Part shown: positions 1-6,236 of the stretch, piece after piece | Layout: the number at the start of each line of letters is the position of its first letter | Position numbering within the stretch: position 1 is the first letter of the stretch | Assembly (NCBI GenBank): GCA_900545285.1 | Contig: UQYK01000052.1 | Coordinates: 1 to 13,584 of the forward strand | Length of the DNA: 13,584 nt | Reading direction: 5' to 3' | Source: an uncultured Ruminococcus sp. | GTDB taxonomy: Bacteria; Bacillota; Clostridia; Oscillospirales; Ruminococcaceae | Notes under the pieces: model-generated | Database searches by the model: none | The model's input: only the letters and a program-made list of their open reading frames with translations | Told to the model about the DNA's origin: nothing | Translations under genes and position numbers: made by a program

Positions 1-111
1 GTATGGCAAGGGATTTCTGGGCAATATGACGGAAAATCTGCAAGCAGATTGCGTGCAAAGCCGTCAGGCGGGCTTTATGCAGTATTTTCTTATATATTGA
101 TAGAAGAAACG

Positions 112-143
112 GAAAAGAGGCGACCGGTAAACAGCCGCCTCTT
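112..143 (-). terminator. Probable terminator of argG
   Basis: Read on the minus strand, an 8-bp stem (AAGAGGCG / CGCCTCTT) with a 13-nt loop is followed by a short T-rich run (TTTTCC, then GTTTCTTC). It lies about 65 nt past the argG stop. A second, shorter hairpin with a GGGAAA/TTTCCC stem (171-193) sits closer to the stop but has no T-run. The modest T-tract keeps confidence moderate. Confidence 0.5.
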
Positions 144-205
144 CCTCACCGGCAGGAGAACCGGTATACAGGGAAATCACCGCCGTGTTTCCCGATTTTT
201 CAAAA

Positions 206-1444
206 TTACTTGTTGTTCCGCTTCTGATCCAGCACAGCCTTTACGTGAATCGGCAGACCGAACAGGTTGATGAAGCCCTCTGCGTCCTTCTGGTTGTAAA
301 CGTCTTCTGCATCGAAGGTAGCAACTTCTTCATCGTACAGGGTGTACGGAGAAGTTACGCCGGCATTGATGATGTTGCCCTTGTACAGCTTCAGCTTGAC
401 GTCACCAGTAACGGTCTTCTGGGTTTCGTTTACGAAAGCAGTTAGTGCTTCCCGCAGCGGTGTGTACCACTGGCCATTGTATACGATATCTGCAAACTTA
501 ATGCTCAGATACTGCTTGGTTCTTGCGGTTTCCTTATCCAGGGTGATGGTTTCCAGAACATCATGTGCATGGTACAGGATGGTGCCGCCCGGAGTTTCAT
601 ATACGCCTCTGGACTTCATGCCGACCAGACGGTTTTCTACCAGGTCTGCCAGGCCGATGCCGTTAGCGCCGCCCAGTTCATTCAGCTTTTCTACCAGTTC
701 TACAGCGCCCATTTCCTTGCCGTCGATAGCAGTCGGAATACCCTTTTCAAAGTGAATGGTCACATAAGTGGGCTTGTCCGGAGCCTGAATCGGAGAAACG
801 CCCAGTTCCAGGAAGCCTTCCTTCTCATACTGCGGCTCATTTGCCGGATCTTCCAGATCCAGACCTTCATGAGACAGGTGCCACAGGTTCTTGTCCTTGG
901 AGTAGTTGGTTTCACGGTTAATCTTCAGCGGAATGTTGTGTGCTTCTGCATAGTCGATTTCTTCGTCACGGCTCTTGATGGTCCATTCTCTCCACGGAGC
1001 GATGATTGCCATATCCGGAGCGTATGCCTTGATTGCCAGTTCGAAACGAACCTGGTCATTGCCCTTGCCGGTTGCGCCGTGGCAAATGGCATCTGCGCCT
1101 TCTTCCAGCGCGATTCTTGCCAGTTCCTTACCGATGATCGGACGTGCAAAGGAAGTACCCAGCAGATAACGGTTTTCATAAACCGCACCAGCCTGTACAG
1201 TCGGGAAAATGTAGTCCTCAACGAAGGTCTTCTTCAGATCCAGTACGATCAGCTTGGAAGCGCCGGTCTTGATTGCCTTTTCTTCCAGGCCGTCCAGCTC
1301 TGTGCCCTGTCCTACGTCTGCGGAAACTGCGATAACCTCACAGTTGTTGTAGTTTTCCTTCAGCCACGGAATAATGATTGAAGTATCCAGACCGCCGGAA
1401 TATGCCAGAACGACTTTCTTAATGTCCTTTTTTGCCTTTGCCAT
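206..1444 (-). CDS. argG: Argininosuccinate synthase
   Basis: Joins citrulline and aspartate using ATP to form argininosuccinate, the penultimate step of arginine synthesis, in the cytoplasm. The 412-aa product has the usual family length. Near the N-terminus it carries the ATP-pyrophosphatase P-loop AYSGGLDTS (residues 14-22). The fold-typical GATGKGNDQVRFE and EYAxxxxIP-like (DYAEAHNIPL) segments follow. The reading frame stays open 70 codons further upstream, but that stretch runs through the promoter. The ATG at 1444 is preceded by a strong GGAGGAG about 10 nt away and begins the conserved region, so I chose it. The gene stands alone: argH, its usual partner, is not in the window. A consensus promoter and ARG-box-like palindromes lie upstream, suggesting arginine-responsive control (inference). 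Confidence 0.97.
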   Translation of the reverse strand: MAKAKKDIKKVVLAYSGGLDTSIIIPWLKENYNNCEVIAVSADVGQGTELDGLEEKAIKTGASKLIVLDLKKTFVEDYIFPTVQAGAVYENRYLLGTSFARPIIGKELARIALEEGADAICHGATGKGNDQVRFELAIKAYAPDMAIIAPWREWTIKSRDEEIDYAEAHNIPLKINRETNYSKDKNLWHLSHEGLDLEDPANEPQYEKEGFLELGVSPIQAPDKPTYVTIHFEKGIPTAIDGKEMGAVELVEKLNELGGANGIGLADLVENRLVGMKSRGVYETPGGTILYHAHDVLETITLDKETARTKQYLSIKFADIVYNGQWYTPLREALTAFVNETQKTVTGDVKLKLYKGNIINAGVTSPYTLYDEEVATFDAEDVYNQKDAEGFINLFGLPIHVKAVLDQKRNNK

Positions 1445-1471
1445 GATGCAAACTCCTCCATCGCGTAAAAT

Positions 1472-1676
1472 TGCATAATATTCAGCGAAGCAGCCGTCCG
1501 TTTTCGCCTGCTTTCGCTCCATACACCTGGTATGTCTGCCAAAGCAGCACAGGAATCCGTCTCCTCCGCAAATGCTCTTGTCTCTTATTATACACCTTTT
1601 TTTTCCGTTGTCAAGAGCTTTTTGCATAATTATGCGGATTTTTTTTCGATGCATTCTATTTTATGTATATTATGCA
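1472..1676. promoter_or_regulatory. Cluster of ARG-box-like palindromes upstream of argG
   Basis: Three AT-rich inverted repeats share the half-site TGCAT/TGTAT facing ATGCA/ATTCA. They are TGCATAATATTCA (1472-1484, in the argG leader), TGCATAATTATGCG (1623-1636, just upstream of the -35) and TGTATATTATGCA (1664-1676). The known ArgR operator is TGAAT-WWWW-ATTCA with variants. The middle site fits the 14-bp spacing, while the outer two are one base short. A further half-site pair, TGCAT and TGAAT, occurs at 1686-1698. Assignment to ArgR is inference from similarity and from the position around argG. Confidence 0.4.
1587..1614 (-). promoter_or_regulatory. Sigma-A promoter of argG
   Basis: On the minus strand, TTGACA (1609-1614) and TATAAT (1587-1592) are separated by 16 bp, both perfect hexamers. 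The predicted start near 1580 gives a leader of about 136 nt before the argG ATG. One ARG-box-like palindrome abuts the -35 and another lies in the leader. Confidence 0.88.
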
Positions 1677-1705
1677 TCTTTAAGCTGCATAAATGAATAA
1701 TGTAG

Positions 1706-1741
1706 AAAAAAAGGCTCTCACATTGCCGTGAAAGCCTTTTT
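1706..1741 (-). terminator. Rho-independent terminator of the flavin reductase gene
   Basis: The stem pairs 1708-1721 with 1728-1741 (AAAAAGGCT and TCAC against GTGA and AGCCTTTTT, one mismatch), with a 6-nt loop. On the minus strand it ends in seven Ts. It begins 17 nt past the stop of the gene at 1759-2283. The U-run also works in part on the plus strand. Confidence 0.88.
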
Positions 1742-1758
1742 CCAATGTCTGATTTGGT

Positions 1759-2283
1759 TTAGTGTGCCCGTTCGTAGTATGCCAGAATCTCGCCGACAAA
1801 CTCCCGGTGCAGCGGATCTGTTCCATACCACTTGTTATAAGTATCCCGGCTCAAAAAGCCGTTTTCTTCCAGCATTGCCGTATAGAGCTTACGGCAGACA
1901 AAGACGCAACGCGCCTGTGCAAAGGTTGTTGTTCCGTCCAGGAGAACGGGCTGCAATCCGGTTTCTTTTGCCTTATCGCAGTCCCGGCCGGAATGAGAGC
2001 CGCAAAACTGAAGTGCCGGCTTATAGCCGGAGTCAAAAAACGTCGCAGTAAACAGTGCATTGCGATCCATAAACTCCAGGGTGTGCCGATTGGTACGAAC
2101 AAAACAATGGAGAGACGGTACACCCCACATTTCACCCACAGCGCCCCAGGAGGCGGTCATGGTGTTGTAATGATCCGGTGTGCCGGAGGTGAGCAGATAC
2201 CAGCTCTTTCCAATCATATCGAACGGATTGCACTGAAGGGTGCTGATATCCTTTTGCTCAAATAGCGAATTTTCCGCAGTCAT
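1759..2283 (-). CDS. Flavin reductase-like FMN-binding protein
   Basis: A 174-aa protein of the flavin reductase-like / flavoredoxin family (FMN-binding split barrel). The family signature is near the N-terminus: NPFDMIGKSWYLLTSG, then NTMTASWGAVGEMW, where the backbone and Thr/Ser residues typically hold the FMN phosphate. FVRTNRHTLEF and a Phe-rich strand follow. Members are cytoplasmic and pass electrons between NAD(P)H, flavin and acceptors. The substrate cannot be read from sequence. Two upstream in-frame ATGs exist, but the AAAGGA at about 2293-2298 sits 9 nt before the ATG at 2283 and touches the earlier one directly, so I chose 2283. It follows spo0A on the same strand after about 300 bp and ends in a strong terminator, so it is probably monocistronic. 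No good -35/-10 pair was found. Confidence 0.85.
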   Translation of the reverse strand: MTAENSLFEQKDISTLQCNPFDMIGKSWYLLTSGTPDHYNTMTASWGAVGEMWGVPSLHCFVRTNRHTLEFMDRNALFTATFFDSGYKPALQFCGSHSGRDCDKAKETGLQPVLLDGTTTFAQARCVFVCRKLYTAMLEENGFLSRDTYNKWYGTDPLHREFVGEILAYYERAH

Positions 2284-2579
2284 AAATTCCATTCCTTTCG
2301 CATATAATAAAAGTGACATGCCGGCATCTTTTTGCCAGGCTGCCGAGCCGGCGGATTTTTTGTTTTTCTGTTTTGTCGCCGCGGCAAAGTCCTTTTTTAT
2401 GGTATCACAAAGTCATTGGTGCTGCAAGAAAATTTTCAATCACGTTTTGGAAACGATTCCCTTTTGCAGTCCAGACCTCCTCCCATGCATCCAAGCGCCC
2501 GAATTTTGTCGCCCTGTTTTTTCTTTCTGCGGACGGCCTTCGCGCTTCTCTTGCATTCGACAGGCGGTTTTGGATATGC
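2284..2579. other. Gap between flavin reductase gene and spo0A
   Basis: About 300 bases with no credible gene. Short open frames on both strands lack ribosome binding sites and run into flanking genes. It holds a 10-bp perfect palindrome ATGCCGGCAT (2318-2327) about 35 bp upstream of the flavin reductase start, a possible operator. It also holds a TGTCGAA sequence read on the minus strand (2556-2562), which matches the Spo0A box core, just after the spo0A stop. I see no convincing spo0A terminator here. Confidence 0.4.
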
Positions 2580-3362
2580 TTATACTTGCTTCTGCTGCTT
2601 CTGCGCTTCCGTACGGCCATACTGAAGGCGCAGCTTATCGGTCAGCAGTGCAATAAATTCGGAATTCGTAGGTTTTCCCTTGCAGTTATTCACGGTGTAG
2701 CCGAAAAAGGAGTTGATGGTGTCCAGATCGCCCCGATCCCACGCAATTTCAATGGCGTGGCGGATGGCGCGCTCTACCCGGGAAGAAGTGGTGTCATATT
2801 TCTGTGCCACTGTGGGATAGAGCATCTTCGTCACACTTTCCAGCAGCGCCTGGTTCTGAATCGAAGCCAGGATTGCTGTCCGCAGGTAGTGATAGCCCTT
2901 AATATGTGCCGGAACGCCCAGCTGGTGAATCATATCGGTTACAATCACTTCCAGATCTGCCTGCTGGATAGCGGTCTCGGTGGTTTTCTGTTTCTGCATC
3001 AGACCCTTGATCCGGTTTCCCAGTGTGCTGATATCAAATGGCTTCATCATGAAATAGGCGGCGCCGTTTTCCATGACCTGCCGTTCAATGAACTCATTTT
3101 CATAGGCGGATGTAATGATAAAGTGCGGTCTGCGTTCCTGATACCGGGTTTTCTCTAAAATCTCTATGGCATCCATATTGGGCAGAATCGCATCAATGAC
3201 CACAACATCCGGCTGATCGTTGTGGATGGCATCGAGAATCAGCTTTCCGTCTCTGCGTCTGGTGACAACGTAGAGACCGAGAGACCGCAGCTCATTGGCA
3301 CACGCCACGCCGTATTCTGCGCTGTCATCTCCAATCAGGACTTTTATTTTTCTGTTGTCCAT
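2580..3362 (-). CDS. spo0A: Sporulation master response regulator Spo0A
   Basis: Phosphorylation-activated DNA-binding regulator that commits the cell to sporulation. The 260-aa product is close to the usual ~265 aa. The receiver domain covers about residues 5-125, with acidic pocket D12-D13, phosphoacceptor D57 (VVVIDAILPNMD), T84 and K107 (MMKPFD) all in place. The C-terminal effector domain (about 145-250) carries the hallmark LGVPAHIKGYHYLR, the recognition-helix stretch TTSSRVERAIRHAIE, and GKPTNSEFIA. The start is set by AGGAGG 7 nt before the ATG. Key residues are intact, so the protein should be functional. In most Firmicutes spoIVB lies just upstream on the same strand; here the upstream neighbour is an unrelated membrane protein gene and spoIVB points the other way. 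Confidence 0.97.
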   Translation of the reverse strand: MDNRKIKVLIGDDSAEYGVACANELRSLGLYVVTRRRDGKLILDAIHNDQPDVVVIDAILPNMDAIEILEKTRYQERRPHFIITSAYENEFIERQVMENGAAYFMMKPFDISTLGNRIKGLMQKQKTTETAIQQADLEVIVTDMIHQLGVPAHIKGYHYLRTAILASIQNQALLESVTKMLYPTVAQKYDTTSSRVERAIRHAIEIAWDRGDLDTINSFFGYTVNNCKGKPTNSEFIALLTDKLRLQYGRTEAQKQQKQV

Positions 3363-3396
3363 TTTGTTACCTCCTGTTATTTTGTTCTACTTAATC

Positions 3397-3443
3397 ATTT
3401 TACCACATTCCATGGGGAAAATGCAAGAGTAGATCCTGTCGAA
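3397..3443 (-). promoter_or_regulatory. spo0A promoter with possible Spo0A box
   Basis: A sigma-A-like promoter reads on the minus strand: TTGCAT (3421-3426), 18-bp spacer, TAAAAT (3397-3402), about 35 nt before the ATG. TGTCGAA (3437-3443, plus orientation) matches the Spo0A binding core TGNCGAA and lies 11 bp upstream of the -35, where autoregulation would be plausible. I could not find a sigma-H site with acceptable spacing. Confidence 0.5.
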
Positions 3444-3489
3444 AGCCGTCTTTCCGGGGAAGCAAAGATGAACTTATTGTAAATTCCGC

Positions 3490-3512
3490 GTAAAATGCGC
3501 AAAAGCATTTCT
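3490..3512 (-). terminator. Possible terminator after the membrane protein gene
   Basis: Perfect 6-bp stem AAATGC (3493-3498) / GCATTT (3505-3510) with loop GCAAAA, 9 nt beyond the stop at 3521. It is flanked by A and T runs on both sides. The minus-strand T-tract is only four bases; the plus-strand one (CTTTTTT) is better, though no plus-strand gene precedes it. The stem is weak and AT-rich. Confidence 0.45.
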
Positions 3513-3520
3513 TTTTTCGG

Positions 3521-4084
3521 TTATTCGGCACCGCCCAGAATGGAAGGTGCCTCTGCCTCCGCCTGCTTTCGCTTCTGGATGCGCTGCTGTTTTGCCTCTA
3601 CGGAGAAAAATTGCAGCAGTGCCAATGCCGCCAGCGCGCCGTAGAAAATCAAAGTGGGCAGAATCTGCATCCGGTACAGGGTATCCACCGGCATATCCAT
3701 AATCCGGCTGTAGAAGCCGCTGTCTGCGGCGTACGCTGTCACCCGGAACATAGGAATCAGGCAGAGGACAATCCCCACAGTGCCGACACCCAGCGAAATC
3801 CAGTTCCGGCGCAGGAGCACCAGCACTGCGCCGGCCGTCAGCAGCACCGAGGCCGCAATCATCATCTCGCCGTATCCCACAAAGCTGGGCGGCCAGTTCT
3901 CCCCGGCCTTTGCATTTTTGATCCAGCCGAAGGCACAGCCCAGATCAGTAATCCAGACAAACAGGATCATTGACAGCACCAGCACGATTTTCAGCAGAAT
4001 TCCCAGCACCTTCTGCACCTTTCGTCGGCGGTACTGGGTTGCCGTCAATTTTCCCTTGGGCATGGTTCGATTTTGTTTCATCAT
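3521..4084 (-). CDS. Four-helix membrane protein of unknown function
   Basis: I do not recognise this 187-aa protein. It has a basic N-terminus (KQNRTMPKGK, RRRK) and four predicted membrane segments at about residues 26-48, 73-91, 95-116 and 139-160. A charged, Gln/Lys/Glu-rich cytoplasmic-looking tail (KQQRIQKRKQAEAEA) follows. The positive-inside pattern suggests both ends face the cytoplasm. A short loop after helix 1 is rich in Trp, Gly and Pro (GENWPPSFVGYG). The start has AAAGGA 8 nt upstream of tandem ATGs. It lies between spo0A and the divergent spoIVB, so a link with sporulation is possible, but position is the only hint. The coding frame, the ribosome binding site and the exclusion of overlapping frames support a real gene. 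Confidence 0.75.
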   Translation of the reverse strand: MMKQNRTMPKGKLTATQYRRRKVQKVLGILLKIVLVLSMILFVWITDLGCAFGWIKNAKAGENWPPSFVGYGEMMIAASVLLTAGAVLVLLRRNWISLGVGTVGIVLCLIPMFRVTAYAADSGFYSRIMDMPVDTLYRMQILPTLIFYGALAALALLQFFSVEAKQQRIQKRKQAEAEAPSILGGAE

Positions 4085-4098
4085 ATGTTTGATCCTTT

Positions 4099-4111
4099 CT
4101 GTTCAGAACAG
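4099..4111. promoter_or_regulatory. Perfect inverted repeat before the membrane protein gene
   Basis: CTGTTCAGAACAG is a 6-bp inverted repeat around one central base, touching the ribosome binding site (4093-4098) of the gene at 3521-4084. It could be an operator or a small hairpin affecting translation. No binding protein can be named. Confidence 0.35.
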
Positions 4112-4197
4112 GAATTTGCAATCGGAAAATGTTTCCTTGGATTGCACCGGCTGTTTTGCTGCCGGAATCCCGGAGAGGATTCTTCCACAGCTTTACG

Positions 4198-4227
4198 GTG
4201 ATAAAATCCGAAGAACCGCACATAGTA
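4198..4227 (+). promoter_or_regulatory. Weak forespore (sigma-G-like) promoter candidate for spoIVB
   Basis: CATAGTA (4221-4227) resembles the sigma-G -10 (CATNHTA, one mismatch), and GTGATA lies 17 bp upstream as a poor -35. spoIVB is a known forespore gene, so such a promoter is expected upstream; this is the best match seen. It would leave a leader of about 88 nt. Confidence 0.22.
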
Positions 4228-4321
4228 CATGCAAACAAGCGCCGAGGTTCCGGCGCACACCGTCATCCGCCCGGAGCGCATTGCGCGCAGACTCAGATAC
4301 AAAGAAAGCAGGGAGATCAAC

Positions 4322-5527
4322 ATGAGCACATGGATTCGGCGCGCCGCCGCACTGGGCGCAGCCGTTTTAATACAACTTTACGGAGCAGCCGCCTATTACG
4401 CATGGCAGCTGCCGGACAGCTACTATGTGGAAACCGGAAACCAGCTGCAAATGGACACGGCGCTGCACATTGCCGCCGTTCCCACAGCAAAAGAGGTACA
4501 GGCCGCCGGACACGCCCCCGACGCGGAAACCGCCGCGCTGCGCCTGTTCGGCGTCATTCCCATCAAGGATGTGGAAATCCAGGAAATTGACACGCCCCTG
4601 CTGGTGCCGTGCGGCCAGCCATTCGGGATTCAGCTCCGCATGGGCGGCGCAATGGTAGTGGGTCTGGATGAAGTGGAAACCGACAGCGGCGCACGCTGTC
4701 CGGCACAGGAGGCCGGCATCCAGACCGGCGATCTGATTCAGTCCATTGACGGCACAGCCATTGACTCCAACCAGAGCCTGAGCAGCGCCATTGCCGCCTC
4801 TGCCGGAGCTGCCGTTTCCGTTACGCTCCGCCGGGGCGAGGAAACACGCACCTGTACCCTCACCCCGGCCTATGCCGCAGATGACCACTGCTATGAGGCT
4901 GGCATCTGGGTGCGGGACAGCAGCGCCGGCATCGGCACCATGACCTTCTACGATCCGGACAGCGGCAGCTTCGGGGGACTTGGACACCCGATCTGCGATA
5001 CAGACACCGGCGACATTCTTCCCCTGGACTCCGGAGAAGCCGGACCGGTAGAAATTTTTCAGGTGACAAAGGGCACAGCCGGCAATCCGGGTATGCTCCA
5101 GGGGCGCTTTACCGAGGACGCTCCTCTGGGAAAGCTGCTGTGCAACAACCGCTGCGGCATTTTCGGCACGCTCTATCATGCCCCCACCGATGCCGTCCCC
5201 GTTCCCATGGGACTCAAGCAGGACATTACAACCGGCCCGGCGCAGATTCTCTGCACCGTCAGCGGCAGCGAACCGGAAGCCTATGACATTGTCATTGAAG
5301 AAATCGACTACAGCGGTACAGACAGCACCCGAAACATGACCATCTGCGTCACAGACCCCGCACTGCTGGAGATCACCGGCGGCATTGTACAGGGCATGAG
5401 CGGCAGCCCCATTTTACAGGACGGCAAGCTCATCGGCGCAGTCACCCACGTCTTTGTAGACGATCCCACCCGGGGATACGGCATCTTTTGCGAAAACATG
5501 GTGCGCTATGGTCTCTGCGGCAGCTGA
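4322..5527 (+). CDS. spoIVB: SpoIVB signalling serine peptidase
   Basis: Forespore-made serine protease (family S55) that is exported to the intermembrane space. It triggers activation of the mother-cell sigma-K pathway in Bacillus by cleaving SpoIVFA. The 401-aa product (about 425 in Bacillus) starts with a basic tip and one membrane/signal segment (about residues 8-27). A PDZ domain follows (about 100-182; EAGIQTGDLIQSIDG). The peptidase domain holds the catalytic residues in family motifs: H222 (GLGHPI), D345 (VTDPALL) and S360 (GGIVQGMSGSPI). The Asp-Ser spacing of 15 equals that of the Bacillus enzyme. GAVTHVFVDDPTRGYGIF then closes the domain. The ATG at 4322 follows GGGAG by 6 nt; an ATG-less extension upstream has no binding site. 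It is divergent from spo0A, unlike the usual spoIVB-spo0A tandem. Confidence 0.96.
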   Translation: MSTWIRRAAALGAAVLIQLYGAAAYYAWQLPDSYYVETGNQLQMDTALHIAAVPTAKEVQAAGHAPDAETAALRLFGVIPIKDVEIQEIDTPLLVPCGQPFGIQLRMGGAMVVGLDEVETDSGARCPAQEAGIQTGDLIQSIDGTAIDSNQSLSSAIAASAGAAVSVTLRRGEETRTCTLTPAYAADDHCYEAGIWVRDSSAGIGTMTFYDPDSGSFGGLGHPICDTDTGDILPLDSGEAGPVEIFQVTKGTAGNPGMLQGRFTEDAPLGKLLCNNRCGIFGTLYHAPTDAVPVPMGLKQDITTGPAQILCTVSGSEPEAYDIVIEEIDYSGTDSTRNMTICVTDPALLEITGGIVQGMSGSPILQDGKLIGAVTHVFVDDPTRGYGIFCENMVRYGLCGS

Positions 5528-5565
5528 CCGCCGGAAAGCGTACCGACAGCGCCGGCAAATACAAC

Positions 5566-5617
5566 AAAAAAACCTCACGGCAGGCGCAGCGCCAAACCCC
5601 GTGAGGTTTCTCTTTTC
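5566..5617. terminator. Bidirectional terminator between spoIVB and ptsH
   Basis: An 11-bp perfect stem, AAACCTCACGG (5570-5580) / CCGTGAGGTTT (5599-5609), with an 18-nt loop. It is followed on the plus strand by CTCTTTTC and on the minus strand by seven Ts. It serves spoIVB from the left and the HPr gene from the right. Confidence 0.88.
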
Positions 5618-5696
5618 TGTAAATAGCCAGACTGCTGTCTGCCTTTTCTCTCATTGCTCCTAATAGGAGAAATCCTGTCCGGATTTGCATTTCTGC

Positions 5697-5960
5697 TTAG
5701 TCGCTGAAGCCGCTCTCTACCAGATCTACCAGAGAATTTACAGCAACCTGCTCATCGGAACCGTCTGCAATAATCTTGATGGTAGTGCCACCAACGATAC
5801 CCAGAGACAGAATACCCAGCAGGCTCTTTGCGTTTACCCGGCGTTCTTCCTTTTCAATCCAGATCGATGCCTTGAATTCATTGGCACGCTGAATGAAAAA
5901 TGTAGCCGGTCTTGCATGCAGACCTACCTGATTCTGTACAGTGACTTCTTTAACATACAT
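5697..5960 (-). CDS. ptsH: Phosphocarrier protein HPr
   Basis: Small phosphocarrier of the sugar phosphotransferase system and, in Firmicutes, a carbon-catabolite signal. The 87-aa length is typical. His15 sits in GLHARPA and takes phosphate from enzyme I. Ser46 sits in NAKSLLGILSLG and is the HPr kinase site. Both are present, so this is HPr and not Crh, which lacks the histidine. The start has GGGAGAG 7 nt upstream. Enzyme I (ptsI) is not adjacent; the gene is monocistronic between its own promoter and a shared terminator. HPr genes away from ptsI are common in Clostridia. A role limited to regulation instead of sugar uptake cannot be excluded from sequence. Confidence 0.95.
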   Translation of the reverse strand: MYVKEVTVQNQVGLHARPATFFIQRANEFKASIWIEKEERRVNAKSLLGILSLGIVGGTTIKIIADGSDEQVAVNSLVDLVESGFSD

Positions 5961-5987
5961 AATAAAACTCTCCCATCTTTGAATACA

Positions 5988-6001
5988 TGCGGAATTCCGC
6001 A
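5988..6001. promoter_or_regulatory. 14-bp perfect palindrome in the HPr leader
   Basis: TGCGGAATTCCGCA is fully self-complementary and lies about 26-39 nt downstream of the predicted transcription start and 28 nt before the ATG. It may be an operator for a dimeric repressor, or form a 5-bp hairpin with an AATT loop in the mRNA. It does not match a catabolite-responsive element. Confidence 0.45.
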
Positions 6002-6033
6002 GTTACCATTGGTTTTGCTTTTACCATGTTCCC

Positions 6034-6062
6034 ATTATACAAGGTTTTTCCAGGAACGTCAA
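6034..6062 (-). promoter_or_regulatory. Sigma-A promoter of ptsH
   Basis: On the minus strand TTGACG (6057-6062), a 17-bp spacer and TATAAT (6034-6039). The start is predicted near 6027, giving a leader of about 67 nt. Confidence 0.88.
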
Positions 6063-6208
6063 CGTATTTTTTGCAAGAAACCCCCGATTTTTCCGAATTT
6101 TCTACGTGTTGTCGCATCTGCTCTGTTTTTTATCACCAAAGTTTGTGGAACTTGACAACAATAACAAAGGGACAAAAACCAGGATTTTCAGGAACGCACA
6201 TTTTGTTC

Positions 6209-6236
6209 AAAAATGGCAGAAAAATCTGCTATTTTT
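6209..6236 (-). terminator. Terminator overlapping the end of trmD
   Basis: A 12-position stem pairs 6209-6220 with 6225-6236 around a 4-nt loop, with one A-C mismatch on the minus strand (a G-U pair on the plus). The 5' arm on the minus strand includes the last codons and TAG stop of trmD, and the 3' arm ends in five Ts. It closes the ylxM-trmD operon. Confidence 0.65.

Noticed and set aside
2..100. Open frame at the left edge on the plus strand that could be the C-terminus of a gene cut by the window
   Set aside because: Only 32 codons with no recognisable motif; two frames are open there, and small hairpins (35-50, 57-76) suggest intergenic DNA. Needs sequence to the left.
563..1381. Long plus-strand frame opposite argG
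   Set aside because: Antisense shadow of a highly conserved gene; the translation has no family features.
1445..1654. 70-codon N-terminal extension of ArgG in the same frame
   Set aside because: It runs through the promoter hexamers, has no ribosome binding site, and lies outside the conserved family start.
3405..3440. Sigma-H promoter for spo0A (AGGATCT with ATGGAATGT)
   Set aside because: The spacer between the two elements is 17 bp, longer than the sigma-H norm, and each element has a mismatch.
4081..4329. Minus-strand 82-aa frame with a hydrophobic start that ends in an ATGA overlap with the membrane protein gene
   Set aside because: No ribosome binding site, a non-ATG start inside the spoIVB coding region, and a low-quality C-terminal half. 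The overlap looks accidental.
4367..5179. Long minus-strand frame opposite spoIVB
   Set aside because: Shadow frame caused by GC-rich codon use; spoIVB has all catalytic motifs in the plus frame.
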